The notes under the pieces: generated by a model
Told to the model about the DNA's origin: nothing
The model's input: only the letters and a program-made list of their open reading frames with translations
The model's database searches: none
Assembly (NCBI GenBank): GCA_036365455.1
Contig: JAWQUS010000025.1
Location: forward strand, 25,642,001 to 25,706,000
Direction: 5' to 3'
DNA length: 64,000 nucleotides
DNA from: Macrosoma leucophasiata
Taxonomy: Eukaryota > Arthropoda > Insecta > Lepidoptera > Hedylidae
Program-made: the position numbers and the translations under genes
In this document: positions 63,937 through 64,000 of the stretch, one piece after another
Position numbering within the stretch: position 1 is the stretch's first letter
Layout of the letters: the number at the start of each line of letters is the position of its first letter

Positions 63937-64000
63937 CTTACGCAAGCAGTGTTTTTTTTTGAAATAAAAAATGTTTATTATATGCCACAAAAAAGAAAAA

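Noticed and set aside
32763..64000. Further neuroligin exons
   Set aside because: I looked for the esterase-like core (for example FIHGE- or NYRLG-type phrases) in plus-strand frames and found none.

Overview
The window looks like nuclear DNA of a moth or butterfly. It is AT-rich and dominated by transposable elements of types common in Lepidoptera: tRNA-derived SINEs, Helitrons with A|TC...CTAG|T borders, RTE-like and CR1/Jockey-like non-LTR elements, and BEL/Pao and copia LTR elements. Apart from one tRNA-Leu(AAG) gene at 2596-2676, the only host protein-coding sequence I can support is a first coding exon of a neuroligin-type gene at 32315-32762 (+). It ends in a clean splice donor. No later exon is visible, so everything to the right is probably intron or beyond.

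Layout. 1-21 kb: non-coding DNA with many short retroposons: a ~285-bp A-tailed family (here 'family B'), two tRNA-headed SINE families, Helitrons, a ~1.5-kb imperfect palindrome (16370-17850) and LINE 3' fragments. 21.8-23.4 kb: a chain of elements all bordered by (TAA)n, including a 476-bp near-identical repeat and a SINE whose 5' part resembles 5S rRNA. 24.9-28.0 kb: a 5'-truncated non-LTR retrotransposon with an open 949-aa ORF and a target-site duplication. 33-49 kb: several copies of an unusual retroposon with inverted tRNA-like arms, plus a broken RTE element (38.1-42.6 kb) interrupted by another LINE. 53.1-63.6 kb: a BEL/Pao element with identical 251-bp LTRs, split by a copia element with identical 148-bp LTRs on the opposite strand.

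The most unusual signal is the tRNA-like inverted-arm retroposon. At least six copies lie within 25 kb, each framed by 12-18 bp direct repeats. One is a head-to-tail dimer inserted as a unit. The 5S-like SINE and the shared (TAA)n borders come next. The two LTR elements give a clear relative chronology: copia entered BEL, and both are young.

Limits: everything was read by eye. Boundaries of old repeats are good to about +/-10-20 bp, family clades are tentative, and no database search was possible.
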